Source: Rhodospirillaceae bacterium (GTDB taxonomy: Bacteria; Pseudomonadota; Alphaproteobacteria; Bin65). From it: a DNA stretch of 39,150 nt. The stretch covers positions 1 through 39,150 of the forward strand of contig VXNK01000074.1 of NCBI GenBank assembly GCA_009840595.1, in the 5' to 3' direction. The position numbers were made by a program, and so were the translations under genes. Below the pieces are notes generated by a model, which ran no database searches, was not told the DNA's origin, and worked only from the letters and a program-made list of their open reading frames with translations. Shown one piece after another: positions 25,179 to 34,104 of this stretch (position 1 is its first letter; the number at the start of each line of letters is the position of its first letter).

Positions 25179-25991
25179 TTGGACGCTCCGGCAGCCGTAA
25201 CGGCCTCGGCCGCCGCCCCTATCGCTAAAGGGGCCGCCGCAGGGCGCAAGGCGCGCCTTGCGGCGCACCTTTTCACGCTCGGTGTGCTCGGCGCCTGGGC
25301 GGCCTGGGGCGCTTCGGTCGAGAGCTACCAGATGCCGGGGCCCTTCGCGGTTGCCGAGCGCCTCGGCCTGTTCTTCACCGACGCGCACGAGATCGGCCAT
25401 ATGTTCTGGTCGTTCGGCCACATCATCGCCGCAGTCGTCATCTCGTTCGTCCTCGGCTTCGCGCTGGCGCTGCTGCCCTGGTATCTGGGCGCCACGCGGC
25501 GGATGATGCACGGCCGGCTCACGCCCTTCCTGAACTCCTATCCCGGCATCGGCTGGACCATGCTGGCGATCATCTGGTTCGGCGTGAACGATTTCACCGT
25601 CGTCTTCGTCATCAGCATGGTGCTGATCCCCTTCGCCATCATCAACATGCGCGAGGGGCTGGAGGCGCTCGACCCGGAACTGCTGGAGATGGTGCGCAGC
25701 TTTTCGCGCCGCCGGCTGCGCGCGCTGCTGCTGCTCATCCTGCCGGCGCTGTTCCCGTTCATGTTCGCCACGCTGCGCATCAGTTTCGGCGTCTCGTGGA
25801 AGGTGGCGCTGACCGCCGAACTGTTCGGCGGCAACAGCGGGCTGGGCTACATGCTCAACCTGGCGCGCAACGATTTCGATACGCCGCTGATCTTCGGCAT
25901 CATCCTGATCATCATCGCCTTCGTCTACAGCGTGGAGCGGTTCGTCTTCGATCCGGTCCAGAAGCGGCTGGCGCGCCATCATGCCGGCTGA
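25179..25991 (+). CDS. ABC transporter permease (NitT/TauT family), first of two
   Basis: A 270-residue BPD-type permease with about six membrane helices. The EAA loop reads MREGLEALDPELLEMVRSFSRRRLRALLLLILPALFPFM, a normal SsuC-type form, followed by the SWKVALTAELFGGNSGLGYML block typical of the family. The TTG start at 25179 is the only reasonable one in the frame; the first 25 residues are Ala-rich and cytoplasmic. It probably forms a heterodimer with the second permease, whose gene begins 11 bases inside this one. Confidence 0.93.
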   Translation: MDAPAAVTASAAAPIAKGAAAGRKARLAAHLFTLGVLGAWAAWGASVESYQMPGPFAVAERLGLFFTDAHEIGHMFWSFGHIIAAVVISFVLGFALALLPWYLGATRRMMHGRLTPFLNSYPGIGWTMLAIIWFGVNDFTVVFVISMVLIPFAIINMREGLEALDPELLEMVRSFSRRRLRALLLLILPALFPFMFATLRISFGVSWKVALTAELFGGNSGLGYMLNLARNDFDTPLIFGIILIIIAFVYSVERFVFDPVQKRLARHHAG

Positions 25992-26769
25992 CGCGCCCGC
26001 CGCCCGTCTCGCAGCGCCTGGCGGCGTCCGGCCGCTGCCGGTCGTGCTGGCCGAGGGCCTGATCGTCGCCGCGGTGGTCGGCTGGTGGGCGGTCTCGCGC
26101 GACCTGTCCGACGCCGTGATGCCCGACCCGTGGACGGTCGCAGTGACGACGGCGGAGCTGTTTACCGAGCCGGAGCAACTCGCCCACACGATGACCAGCA
26201 TGCTGCGCGTCGTCATCTCGGTGATCGCCGCGGTCGTGCTCGGCACCCTGCTCGCCTTCCTGCCGCGCCGCTATCCGGCGCTCGACGTCATCGTCTACGG
26301 CCGGATCCAGCCTTTCCTGAACGCCTTCCCCTCGGTCGGCTGGGCGATCGTCGCCAGCATCTGGTTCGGCCCGTCCCACGAAACCATCGTCTTCGTCGAG
26401 GTCGCGATCCTCACCCCCTTCTGCCTGGTCAACGTCGCCCAGGGCCTGCGCGAGCTCGATGCCGAGGCGATGGAGATGGCGCACAGCTTCAGCCGGACCC
26501 GGCGGAGGGTGTTCTTCCTGGTCACGATCCCGCTGCTCATGCCCTACATCGTGGCCGCCCTGCGCATCGCCTACGGCGTCGGCTGGAAGATCGCGCTGGT
26601 CGCCGAGCTGTTCGGCACCGAGAGCGGCCTCGGCTTCCTCATGCTGCGGGCGCAGACCCTGTCCGACGCCGCCACCGTGTTCGCCGCCTGCTTCGCCGTC
26701 GTGATCCTGTTCATCGCCGGGGAAAAGCTGGTAATCGATCCGCTGGCCCGGCGGGTCCGGTACAATTGA
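25981..26769 (+). CDS. ABC transporter permease (NitT/TauT family), second of two
   Basis: A 262-residue permease paralogous to the preceding one (compare FLNAFPSVGWAIVASIWFG with FLNSYPGIGWTMLAIIWFG). The EAA loop is AQGLRELDAEAMEMAHSFSRTRRRVFFLVTIPLLMPYI, then VGWKIALVAELFGTESGLGFLML. One ATPase and two different permeases imply an asymmetric membrane channel, less common in this family than a homodimer. It overlaps the first permease gene by 11 bases; the downstream hydrolase gene starts 34 bases after it. Confidence 0.93.
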   Translation: MPADAPAARLAAPGGVRPLPVVLAEGLIVAAVVGWWAVSRDLSDAVMPDPWTVAVTTAELFTEPEQLAHTMTSMLRVVISVIAAVVLGTLLAFLPRRYPALDVIVYGRIQPFLNAFPSVGWAIVASIWFGPSHETIVFVEVAILTPFCLVNVAQGLRELDAEAMEMAHSFSRTRRRVFFLVTIPLLMPYIVAALRIAYGVGWKIALVAELFGTESGLGFLMLRAQTLSDAATVFAACFAVVILFIAGEKLVIDPLARRVRYN

Positions 26770-26803
26770 AGCGCAAGCGACAGGTTTGAGAAAGGTTCGA
26801 CCG

Positions 26804-27628
26804 ATGACCGCCATCCGGTTCAGCAAAATCCCCGGTCCGCCGGACATCGCCGTCGACGAGGCCGGCGAAGGCCCGCTGCTCGTCTTCATGCACGGCATCG
26901 GCGGCAACCGGACCAACTGGACCGAACAGGTCGAGGCCTTCGCCGCCCGCGGCTTCCGCGCTGTCTCGTGGGACGCCCGCGGCTACGGCGACAGCGACGA
27001 TTACGAGGGACCGCTCGACTTCAGCGACTTCTCGCACGACCTCGCCCGGCTGCTCGACCATTACGGCGTCGAAAAGGCCCATCTGTGCGGCCTGTCGATG
27101 GGCGGCCGGATTGCCCAGGATTTCCACGCCCTCTATCCGGACCGGATCGCGACGCTCGCCCTGGTCGCCACCTTCGCCGGCCAGAGCAATTTCTCGCCGG
27201 CCGAGCGCGAACGCTTCGTAGCGCTGCGCCTGAAGCCGCTCGCCGAGGAGGGCAAGGAGCCGAAGGATATCGCCCCGGTCGTCGCGTCGACCCTGCGCGG
27301 GCCGGACGCGACGGAAGAGCAGTATGCGCGGCTGGTCGCCAGCATGGCGGCGCTGCACAAGGAAAGCTACATGAAGACGGTGCGCGCGACCTCGATGTTC
27401 GAGCGCACGGCCGAGCTCGAATCGATCCGCGTACCGACCCTGCTGATCTACGGCGACGGCGATTCCCTGACCACGCCGGAGATCGGCCGCGGCCTGCACG
27501 ACCGGATCGCCGGATCGGAATTCGTCGTCGTTCCCCGGGCCGGCCATCTGATCAATCTGGAAAAGCCGGCGGAGTTCGACGCCGCCCTGCTGCCGTTCCT
27601 GACGAAGCACCGCGATCTCGCCCGTTGA
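26804..27628 (+). CDS. Alpha/beta-fold hydrolase
   Basis: A 274-residue alpha/beta hydrolase. The oxyanion-hole segment is FMHGIGGNRTNW (29-39), the nucleophile elbow GLSMGG places Ser98, the acid is Asp220 in YGDGDSLTTPEIG and the histidine is His248 in AGHLINLEKP. This is the layout of 3-oxoadipate enol-lactonase and related esterases/C-C hydrolases; the cap region is ordinary. ATG at 26804 is preferred, with AAAGG 8 bases upstream; an in-frame TTG at 26786 exists. It is placed right behind the NitT-type transporter genes and is likely to act on the imported compound. Confidence 0.92.
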   Translation: MTAIRFSKIPGPPDIAVDEAGEGPLLVFMHGIGGNRTNWTEQVEAFAARGFRAVSWDARGYGDSDDYEGPLDFSDFSHDLARLLDHYGVEKAHLCGLSMGGRIAQDFHALYPDRIATLALVATFAGQSNFSPAERERFVALRLKPLAEEGKEPKDIAPVVASTLRGPDATEEQYARLVASMAALHKESYMKTVRATSMFERTAELESIRVPTLLIYGDGDSLTTPEIGRGLHDRIAGSEFVVVPRAGHLINLEKPAEFDAALLPFLTKHRDLAR

Positions 27629-27634
27629 CGCGTC

Positions 27635-28552
27635 ATGCCGCCTGACACCCCGTCCGAAACCCCGGCTTCGCCCGCCCCCGAGGCCAAGGTGGTCTATCGC
27701 GGTTACAGCCAGGCCGAACTGGACGCGCAGTACAACCAGGCGACGCTGGTGCCCGATATCAGCGGCTATCTCGACGCCTGGGATACGGAGAGCGCGCGGG
27801 TCCGCGACACCCAGGCCTGCCGGCTCTCCGTACCCTACGGCGACGGTCCGGCCGAGACCCTCGACATCTTTCCGGCGGAGAACGGGGCGGACGGCGTGCC
27901 CGTCATGCTGTTCATCCACGGCGGCGCGTGGAAGGCGCTCTCCAAGGACAGTTTCAGCTACCCGGCCGGGCCGTTCGCCGCGGCGGGCGCGGCCTGGGTC
28001 GCCGCAGATTTCTCCCTGCTGCCGGAGGCGAGCCTCGACGAACAGGTGCGCCAGAACCGGGCCGCCCTGGCCTGGCTGTGGCGCAACGCGCGCAGCTTCG
28101 GCGGCGACCCCGACCGGCTCTATGTCTGCGGCCACTCCTCCGGCGCCCATGTCGGCGGGACGCTGGTCCAGGACGGCTGGCGCGCCCGGTCCGGCCTGCC
28201 GGAAGACGCGATCAAGGGCGCGGTGCTGGTCAGCGGCATGTACGACCTGGAGCCCGTGCGCCTGTCGGCGCGCAACGACTATGTCCGCCTCGACGAGGTT
28301 GCGGCGCGGCGGCTGAGCCCGATCCACAACATCCCGGAGCGCTTGCCGAAGCTGGCGCTGTTCTGGGGCAGCGGGGAACTGGACGAATTCCGACGCCAGT
28401 CGCGCGCCTTTGCCGAGGCGCTGTGGGCACGGGGCCATCGCGCCGAAGCCATGGAGATCGCCGACGCCAACCATTTCGACATGGCCGACGGCTTCGCCGA
28501 CAGCCGCAGCGCGATCCTGCGCAGTTGTCTCGGCATGATGGGGCTGCTGTAG
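27635..28552 (+). CDS. Alpha/beta hydrolase, kynurenine formamidase/BD-FAE-like
   Basis: A 305-residue alpha/beta hydrolase of the HSL/arylformamidase-like group. The segment YRGYSQAELDAQYNQATLVPD near the N-terminus is typical of kynurenine-formamidase-like proteins; HGGAW (95-99) forms the oxyanion hole; GHSSGAH carries nucleophile Ser168; the acid lies in the FWGSGELDEFRRQ region and the catalytic His in DANHFDM. Members hydrolyse N-formyl or carboxylic esters; the exact substrate is not determined by sequence. It starts 6 bases after the previous hydrolase gene and ends 4 bases before the ChaC-like gene, so the three are one transcript. Confidence 0.9.
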   Translation: MPPDTPSETPASPAPEAKVVYRGYSQAELDAQYNQATLVPDISGYLDAWDTESARVRDTQACRLSVPYGDGPAETLDIFPAENGADGVPVMLFIHGGAWKALSKDSFSYPAGPFAAAGAAWVAADFSLLPEASLDEQVRQNRAALAWLWRNARSFGGDPDRLYVCGHSSGAHVGGTLVQDGWRARSGLPEDAIKGAVLVSGMYDLEPVRLSARNDYVRLDEVAARRLSPIHNIPERLPKLALFWGSGELDEFRRQSRAFAEALWARGHRAEAMEIADANHFDMADGFADSRSAILRSCLGMMGLL

Positions 28553-28556
28553 GCCG

Positions 28557-29291
28557 ATGCCCGGCACAACCGGTCCCGAAACCGGCCCCGATCCCGAAAC
28601 CGATCTCGACGATATCCCCTGGCCGACGGTGCGCGCGCAGCCGCTCGACGCGGCCGCCCTCGCCGCAAGCCGCGCGGCGGCGATGGCGCAACGCCCGGCC
28701 GGGCCGGTCTGGGTCTTCGGCTACGGCTCGCTGATCTGGAACCCGGCGTTCGAACCGGCCGAACGCCGCCGCGCCGTGCTGCACGGCTATCGCCGCGCCT
28801 TCTGCTTCTGGACTATGTCGGCCCGCGGCACGCCGGAGCGGCCGGGCCTCGGCCTGGGGCTTGAAGCCGCGCCGGGCGCCGCCTGCCGCGGCGTCGCGCT
28901 CAGGATCGGTGCGGTGAGCGAAGCGGCGGACCTGGAACGGCTCTGGGCGCGGGAAATGTACTCCGCCGTCTACCGGCCGGCCTGGGTGCCCCTGCTTCCC
29001 GCGGAAACATCCGAAGGGCCGGACCCGGCGCCCTTCGCCGCGCTCGCTTTCGTCGCCGATCCGGGCCATCCGCAATACTGTCCGCCGCTCAGCGACGCCC
29101 AGAAGGCCCGCATCGTTGCCGGAGCCGCGGGAAAATTCGGCCCCTGCGCGGATTATCTGGCGGACATGGTGGCCCATCTTGCCGAGTCCGGCGAACCGGA
29201 CGGCGAACTCGAAGCCCTGCTCCGAAGGGTGCGGGAAATCGAAGGACGAAGGGCCCCTCCAGGCCGCCGCCCGGCCGTTTCCGCCGGCTGA
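28557..29291 (+). CDS. ChaC-like gamma-glutamylcyclotransferase
   Basis: A 244-residue ChaC-family protein. The substrate loop VFGYGSLIWNP (53-63) and the segment LHGYRRAFCFW are diagnostic; Glu133 in WAREMY is placed as the catalytic acid/base. ChaC enzymes release 5-oxoproline from glutathione or other gamma-glutamyl compounds in the cytoplasm. An N-terminal Pro/Asp-rich tail of about 45 residues precedes the domain. It is the last gene of the NitT-type transport operon, 4 bases after the formamidase-like gene. Whether it handles glutathione or a gamma-glutamylated intermediate of the operon's substrate is open. Confidence 0.92.
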   Translation: MPGTTGPETGPDPETDLDDIPWPTVRAQPLDAAALAASRAAAMAQRPAGPVWVFGYGSLIWNPAFEPAERRRAVLHGYRRAFCFWTMSARGTPERPGLGLGLEAAPGAACRGVALRIGAVSEAADLERLWAREMYSAVYRPAWVPLLPAETSEGPDPAPFAALAFVADPGHPQYCPPLSDAQKARIVAGAAGKFGPCADYLADMVAHLAESGEPDGELEALLRRVREIEGRRAPPGRRPAVSAG

Positions 29292-29340
29292 CGACCGTCG
29301 CCGGGCCGCGCGCTGCCGCGCCGGCCACGGAGCGAAAACG

Positions 29341-30177
29341 CTACCGGCCGGCGAATTGCGGCTTTCGTTTCGCCATGAAGGCGGCGACGCCTTCGAGATG
29401 GTCTTCGGTCCGGGCCGAACGGATCGTGCGGTCCGCCTCCATGTCGAGGCAGGTCTTGAGGTCGGCGACGCCGGCGCGGTTGAAATTCTCCTTCATATAG
29501 CGCAGCGCGACCGGCGGGCCGGCGGCGATCGCGCCGGCCAGTTCGCGCGCCCGGGCGGCGAGCGCCGTATCCGGCACGACTTCGTTGAAGATGCCGAGCC
29601 GGTGCGCTTCCGCGGCATCGACCCGGCGGCCCGTGAAGTAAATCTCTCTGGCCCGGCCCGAGCCGACCAGCCGGGTGAGGAACCAGCTTCCGCCATAGTC
29701 GCCGGACAGGCCGATGTTGACGAATCCGGGGGCGAGGAAGGCGCTTTGGGCGGCGATCCGGATATCGCAGGCGAGCGCGATCGACATGCCTGCGCCGGCC
29801 GCCGGGCCGGGCAGGACGGCGATGGTCGGCGTGGCGAGGTGGTAGAGCCGCAGCGTCAGCGTGTCCTGCTTGTGCTGGAGGCCGCGGATCGCATCGTCCG
29901 CGCTTTGGCGCGGCGCGTCCGCCGCACCTTCGTTGAAGGGCCTGCCGAGACCCGTCACGTCGCCGCCGGCGCAGAAGGCGGTTCCGGCGCCGGTGATAAT
30001 CACCGCCCGCACTTCGGGATCGGCCTCGACCCTGAGCAGCGCTTCGCGCAGGGCCGGCGTCAGCGTATCGCCCAGCGCGTTGCGCTTCTCCGGCCGGTTC
30101 AGCGTGATCGTGGCAATGCGGTTTTCAACCGAGCACAGCAGTTCGTCCGTGCCCAGGTCGAGCGTGCGTGGCGCCAT
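29341..30177 (-). CDS. Crotonase-superfamily protein, PaaG-like isomerase type
   Basis: A 278-residue enoyl-CoA hydratase/isomerase family protein. The oxyanion hole elements are FCAGGD (68-73) and PAAGAGMS (125-132). The two glutamates that catalyse hydration in crotonase are missing: the first position is Ser132 (GAGMS in place of GGCE) and the second falls in APGFVNIG. Asp160 in GLSGDYGGSW is retained, at the place of the catalytic Asp of PaaG and Delta3-Delta2 enoyl-CoA isomerases. So isomerisation is more likely than hydration. The start at 30177 has GGAGA upstream. It is in one minus-strand group with the dioxygenase and FadJ-like genes. Confidence 0.9.
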   Translation of the reverse strand: MAPRTLDLGTDELLCSVENRIATITLNRPEKRNALGDTLTPALREALLRVEADPEVRAVIITGAGTAFCAGGDVTGLGRPFNEGAADAPRQSADDAIRGLQHKQDTLTLRLYHLATPTIAVLPGPAAGAGMSIALACDIRIAAQSAFLAPGFVNIGLSGDYGGSWFLTRLVGSGRAREIYFTGRRVDAAEAHRLGIFNEVVPDTALAARARELAGAIAAGPPVALRYMKENFNRAGVADLKTCLDMEADRTIRSARTEDHLEGVAAFMAKRKPQFAGR

Positions 30178-30236
30178 GCTCGTTCTCCGGGGTTCGTTGG
30201 CTCGTGCGCGTCCGGACGGATGACCGGGGCGCATCG

Positions 30237-31022
30237 TCATTCCGCCGCTTCGGCCAGCAGGCAGTCGTCGTCGAGCGGTTCGACCGGGCTCAGGTCGCGG
30301 TGGTGCTGGTGGTCCGGCCGCTTGTGGCGGGTCAGGGCGTTGGCGACCGGGTTGAGGATCAGCGAGAAGATGGTGCGCGGCCAGGGCGTCATGTTGATCG
30401 ACGAGCCGTGAACCAGCGTGTCGCCGAAGATCAGCACCGTGCCGGGCGGCCCCTTGGCGGCGACCAGCCCGCCATCGGCGACCAGGCCGGCCACGGTCTC
30501 GTCGTCGACCACCCAGAGCGGATAGCTCGTCGTCTCGGTATCCAGCGTCGCCGGGGCGGCGCCGCGCCGGTGCGAGCCGCGGATGAAGACGATCGGCCCG
30601 TTGAACTCGTTCACCTCGTCGAGCAGCACATGCAGGTTGAGCGCCAGCGGCTCGGGCACGCCGTCCTCGCCGCGATGGGTCGCGAAATCGTAGTGCCATT
30701 GCCAGACGTCGCCGGAGAAGGCCGCCTTGGCGTTCACCTTGACCTGCTGGACGTAGAGCGCGTCGCCGAGAATTTGCTTCGCCGGCTCCACGAGCCGCGG
30801 ATGGCGGACCAGCCGGGCATAGACCGCGCTGCGCAGGTGCAGCGCCATCGCGGTGCGCACGGCGTCGCTCTGCTTCTCGCGGAAGTTCTCCGGCCGGCGT
30901 TCGGCGAACAGGCGCGGCAGTTCCGCCTTCAGGACCGCGACCTCCTCGGGCGAGAACAGCGACGGCAGGATCAGGAAGCCGTCGTCCCGGAACTGCGCGA
31001 TCTGTGCGTCGGTCAGTTGCAT
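30237..31022 (-). CDS. Phytanoyl-CoA dioxygenase family (EctD-like) Fe(II)/2-oxoglutarate oxygenase
   Basis: A 261-residue PhyH-family enzyme. The iron ligands are His110 and Asp112 (QWHYDFATH) and His205 (LVHGSSINMT), and Arg216 is placed to bind 2-oxoglutarate. The stretch QVKVNAKAAFSGDVWQWHYDF and the NGPIVFIRGSH motif resemble ectoine hydroxylase EctD, but the protein is shorter and no ect genes are near. It starts 28 bases after the stop of the FadJ-like gene (AGGAAA Shine-Dalgarno), so it is co-transcribed with acyl-CoA enzymes. The substrate may be an acyl-CoA or a small polar compound. Confidence 0.9.
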   Translation of the reverse strand: MQLTDAQIAQFRDDGFLILPSLFSPEEVAVLKAELPRLFAERRPENFREKQSDAVRTAMALHLRSAVYARLVRHPRLVEPAKQILGDALYVQQVKVNAKAAFSGDVWQWHYDFATHRGEDGVPEPLALNLHVLLDEVNEFNGPIVFIRGSHRRGAAPATLDTETTSYPLWVVDDETVAGLVADGGLVAAKGPPGTVLIFGDTLVHGSSINMTPWPRTIFSLILNPVANALTRHKRPDHQHHRDLSPVEPLDDDCLLAEAAE

Positions 31023-31050
31023 GAGTTTCCTGCCCGGCGGCGGGGCCGGC

Positions 31051-33150
31051 TCACGCCGCCAGCGCGGCGACGTCCTCCGGCGGGGCGAAGCGGGGGCCGT
31101 GCCGGTCGGCCAGCGCCTTGCACTGGTCCTCGAACGCCGCGGCGCCGACCTGGCCGACCCAGGAGAGCACGCCGCCGGTATACATCGGGAAGCCCCAGCC
31201 GAGGATCGAGCCGACATCGGCGTCGGCGCGCTCCGTTACCACGCCTTCTTCGCGGCAGCGCAGGGCCTCGACCGACTGAATGTGGAGCAGCCGGCGCTTG
31301 ACCTCCTCGACATCCGGCTGTTCGACGGCGCGCGGGAAATGGCGGCCGATCTCCGGCCACAGGCGTTTGGGCCCGCCCTCCGGCCAGTCGTAGAAGCCCC
31401 GGCCCGCCTTGCGGCCCGGCCGGTCCAGCGTCTCGACGAACAGTTCGAACACGTCGTCCGCCGGATGGCCGACATAGGCGTCGCCCAGATCCTTCTTCCA
31501 CTGGCGCCGGATGGCGAGCGACAGGCCGAGGCTGGTGTTGTCGACGACCTCGAGCGGGCCGACCGGGAAGCCGGCGATCTTGCCGGCATTCTCGATCAGG
31601 GCCGGCGCGACGCCCTCCTTGAGCAGCGCGACGCCTTCCATGACGTAGGTGGCGAAGACCCGGCTGGTGAAGAAGCCGCGGCCGTCGTTGACCACGATGG
31701 GCGTCTTGCCGATGGCCTGGACGTAATCGAGGGCGAGCGCGACCGCGGCGTCGCCGGTCTCCGCGCCGCGGATGATCTCGACCAGCGGCATCTTCTCGAC
31801 CGGCGAGAAAAAGTGGATGCCGATGAATTGCGCCGGCCGGGCGCTGGTCCTGGCGAGGCCGGTGATCGGCAGGGTCGAGGTGTTGGAGGCGAAGACGGCG
31901 TCGTCGGCGAGGCGCGCTTCGGCGGCTTTCGTCACCTCGGCCTTGATCGCGCGGTCCTCGAACACGGCCTCGATGACAAGGTCGCTGCCTTCCAGGGCGG
32001 CGTAGTCGTCGGTCGGCGCGATGCGGTCGAGCAGGGCGGCCATCTGCGCCTCGCCCATCCGGCCCTGCTTCACGCGCTTTGCCAGCGGCGCGGCGGCGCG
32101 CGCCTTGCCCGCTTCGGCGGCGGCCCGGTCGACGTCCATCAGCACGCAGTCGATGCCGTGGCCGGCGCTCACCGACGCGATCCCCGCGCCCATCATGCCG
32201 GCGCCGAGGATGCCGAGTTTGCCGATCTTCGCCTTCGGGATGCCTTCGGGCCGGCCCTTGAGCTTGCGCGCCCTGGCCATCTCGAAAAAGCCGGTGCGCA
32301 CCATCGCCTTGGTCACCGGATGGCGGATCATGTTGACGAGATACTTGCTCTCGACCCGGAGGCCGACGTCGATGTGGCGCTGGCAGCCCTCGTAGACGCA
32401 AGACAGGATCGCCTGGACCGCCGGGTAGTTGCCGTAGCTGCGCTCCCGCCCCATGGCGTTGGCCGCCGGGAAGAGTTGCATCCCCGTCGGGCTCTGCACA
32501 TCGCCGCCGGGAATGCGGAATCCCTTGCGGTCCCACGGCTGGGTCGCGTCCGGGTTGTCGAGCGCCCAGCGTTTCGCCGCATCGAGCAGGTCTTCCGGCG
32601 GCACCACCTCGTCGACCAGCCCCATTTTCGCTGCCTGGGCGACCGTGTGCTTCCGGCCGTCGAGCAGCATCTTGAGGCCCGCCTGCAGGCCCAGCATGCG
32701 CGGGATGCGCTGGGTGCCGCCGCCGCCCGGCAATACGCCGAGGCCGATCTCCGGCAGGCCGATGCGCGCCTTCGGATTGTCCGCCGCGATCCGGTAGTGG
32801 CAGCACAGCGCGGTCTCGAAGCCGCCGCCGAGCGCGTGGCCGTTGATCGCCGCGACGAAGGGCTTGCCGCAGGTCTCCATCGCGCGCCCGATCTTGTCGA
32901 ACATGAGGAACTGGGGCAGCAGTGCCTCGACGCTCAGATCCTCGAGAAAGCCGTCGATATCGGCGCCGGCGATGAAATCGTCCTTGGCCGAGGCGATGAC
33001 GACGCCCTTCACCGCGTCGTCGGCGATCGCCTTTTCCACCTCGTCGCGGAAGCCGGCCATCGTGGTCTCGTTCATCACGTTGACCGGGCGGTCCGGGATG
33101 TTCCACGCGATGACCGCGATGCCGTCGGCGTCGATGCTGGTTTCGAACAT
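31051..33150 (-). CDS. Bifunctional enoyl-CoA hydratase/3-hydroxyacyl-CoA dehydrogenase (FadJ/FadB type)
   Basis: A 699-residue protein of the normal FadJ/FadB length. Residues 1-190 are a crotonase domain with both catalytic glutamates (Glu112 in GGGFET, Glu134 in GLPEIG). Residues about 308-480 form the NAD-binding domain (GAGMMG, 316-321) with the catalytic His in GIHFFSPVEKMPLVEI, followed by two C-terminal dimerisation domains. It carries out two successive steps of fatty acyl-CoA beta-oxidation. No thiolase is adjacent. The start at 33150 gives MFETSIDADGIAVIAWN, a proper N-terminus; the longer open frame to 33405 has no crotonase character. It is divergent from another crotonase gene. 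Confidence 0.94.
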   Translation of the reverse strand: MFETSIDADGIAVIAWNIPDRPVNVMNETTMAGFRDEVEKAIADDAVKGVVIASAKDDFIAGADIDGFLEDLSVEALLPQFLMFDKIGRAMETCGKPFVAAINGHALGGGFETALCCHYRIAADNPKARIGLPEIGLGVLPGGGGTQRIPRMLGLQAGLKMLLDGRKHTVAQAAKMGLVDEVVPPEDLLDAAKRWALDNPDATQPWDRKGFRIPGGDVQSPTGMQLFPAANAMGRERSYGNYPAVQAILSCVYEGCQRHIDVGLRVESKYLVNMIRHPVTKAMVRTGFFEMARARKLKGRPEGIPKAKIGKLGILGAGMMGAGIASVSAGHGIDCVLMDVDRAAAEAGKARAAAPLAKRVKQGRMGEAQMAALLDRIAPTDDYAALEGSDLVIEAVFEDRAIKAEVTKAAEARLADDAVFASNTSTLPITGLARTSARPAQFIGIHFFSPVEKMPLVEIIRGAETGDAAVALALDYVQAIGKTPIVVNDGRGFFTSRVFATYVMEGVALLKEGVAPALIENAGKIAGFPVGPLEVVDNTSLGLSLAIRRQWKKDLGDAYVGHPADDVFELFVETLDRPGRKAGRGFYDWPEGGPKRLWPEIGRHFPRAVEQPDVEEVKRRLLHIQSVEALRCREEGVVTERADADVGSILGWGFPMYTGGVLSWVGQVGAAAFEDQCKALADRHGPRFAPPEDVAALAA

Positions 33151-33274
33151 GGCGGGAGGGTCCTTCCGGGGCTGGCGCAGTCTGGCCGGACTATAGGGAT
33201 GGGGGGTTGAAAGACGAAGGGTCCGGGTGTCACATTCGTCCGGCAACCCCGACCCAAGGGCAGGAACAATCCCG

Positions 33275-34093
33275 ATGAACGACGCCGCCCGCGCGAGCGG
33301 GATTCGACAGGAGGCGAGGCCGGACGCGGGCCGCATCGCGACCGAACGGCGGGGCGGCCTGTTCCTGATCGGCATCGACCGGCCGGCGAAATACAACGGC
33401 TTCACGCCGGAAATGTGCGTCGGACTGGCCGAAGCCTACTCGGCGTATGAGGCGGACGGCGATCTGCGCTGCGCCGTGGTCCATGCCGCGGGCGCGCATT
33501 TCACCGCCGGGCTGGAGCTGAGCGCCTTCGACATTACGGAGCCCGAGTTCTTCCCGCCGGACCTGGTCGACCCGTTCGACCTGCGCCCGCCCTTCCGCAC
33601 CAAGCCGGTGGTCGCGGCGGTCAAGGGCATCTGCTTCACGCTGGGCATCGAACTGATGCTGGCGGCGGACGTCGCGGTCGCCGAGGAAGGGACACGCTTC
33701 AGCCAGCTCGAGGTCAAGCGCGGGCTGATGGCCTTCGGCGGCGCGACGATCCGCTTCGTCGAGCGCGCCGGCTGGGGCGACGCCATGCGCTGGCTGCTGA
33801 CCGGCGACGAGTTCGACGCCGAAACCGCGCTGCGGCTCGGCTTCGTGCAGGAGGTCGTGCCGCCGGGCGAAGGCCTGGACCGCGCCGTCGAACTGGCCGG
33901 AAGGATCGCGAAACAGGCGCCGCTCGCCGTGCGCGCGACCCGGGAAAGTGCCGCCGTCTCGGTGCGACGGGGTCCGGAGGCAGCGGTCCGGGCCTTCCGG
34001 GGCCAGCTTGCAGAGATCGCCGCGAGCGAGGATTTTGCGGAAGGCGTCCGCTCCTTCGTCGAGCGGCGCGAAGCCGAATTCAGGGGACGTTAG
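33275..34093 (+). CDS. Enoyl-CoA hydratase/crotonase family protein
   Basis: A 272-residue crotonase. Both catalytic glutamates are present: Glu126 in FTLGIELMLA and Glu146 in FSQLEVKRG. The oxyanion loop is HFTAGLELS. The start at 33275 has AGGAAC upstream; an in-frame start at 33227 lies in sequence of non-coding look. It ends 11 bases before the first nitrile-hydratase-like gene, which has its own GGAGA site, so the crotonase and the three hydratase subunits appear to be one operon. A link between acyl-CoA hydration and nitrile/thiocyanate chemistry is not known to me. Confidence 0.9.
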   Translation: MNDAARASGIRQEARPDAGRIATERRGGLFLIGIDRPAKYNGFTPEMCVGLAEAYSAYEADGDLRCAVVHAAGAHFTAGLELSAFDITEPEFFPPDLVDPFDLRPPFRTKPVVAAVKGICFTLGIELMLAADVAVAEEGTRFSQLEVKRGLMAFGGATIRFVERAGWGDAMRWLLTGDEFDAETALRLGFVQEVVPPGEGLDRAVELAGRIAKQAPLAVRATRESAAVSVRRGPEAAVRAFRGQLAEIAASEDFAEGVRSFVERREAEFRGR

Positions 34094-34104
34094 GAGACGC
34101 GGCC

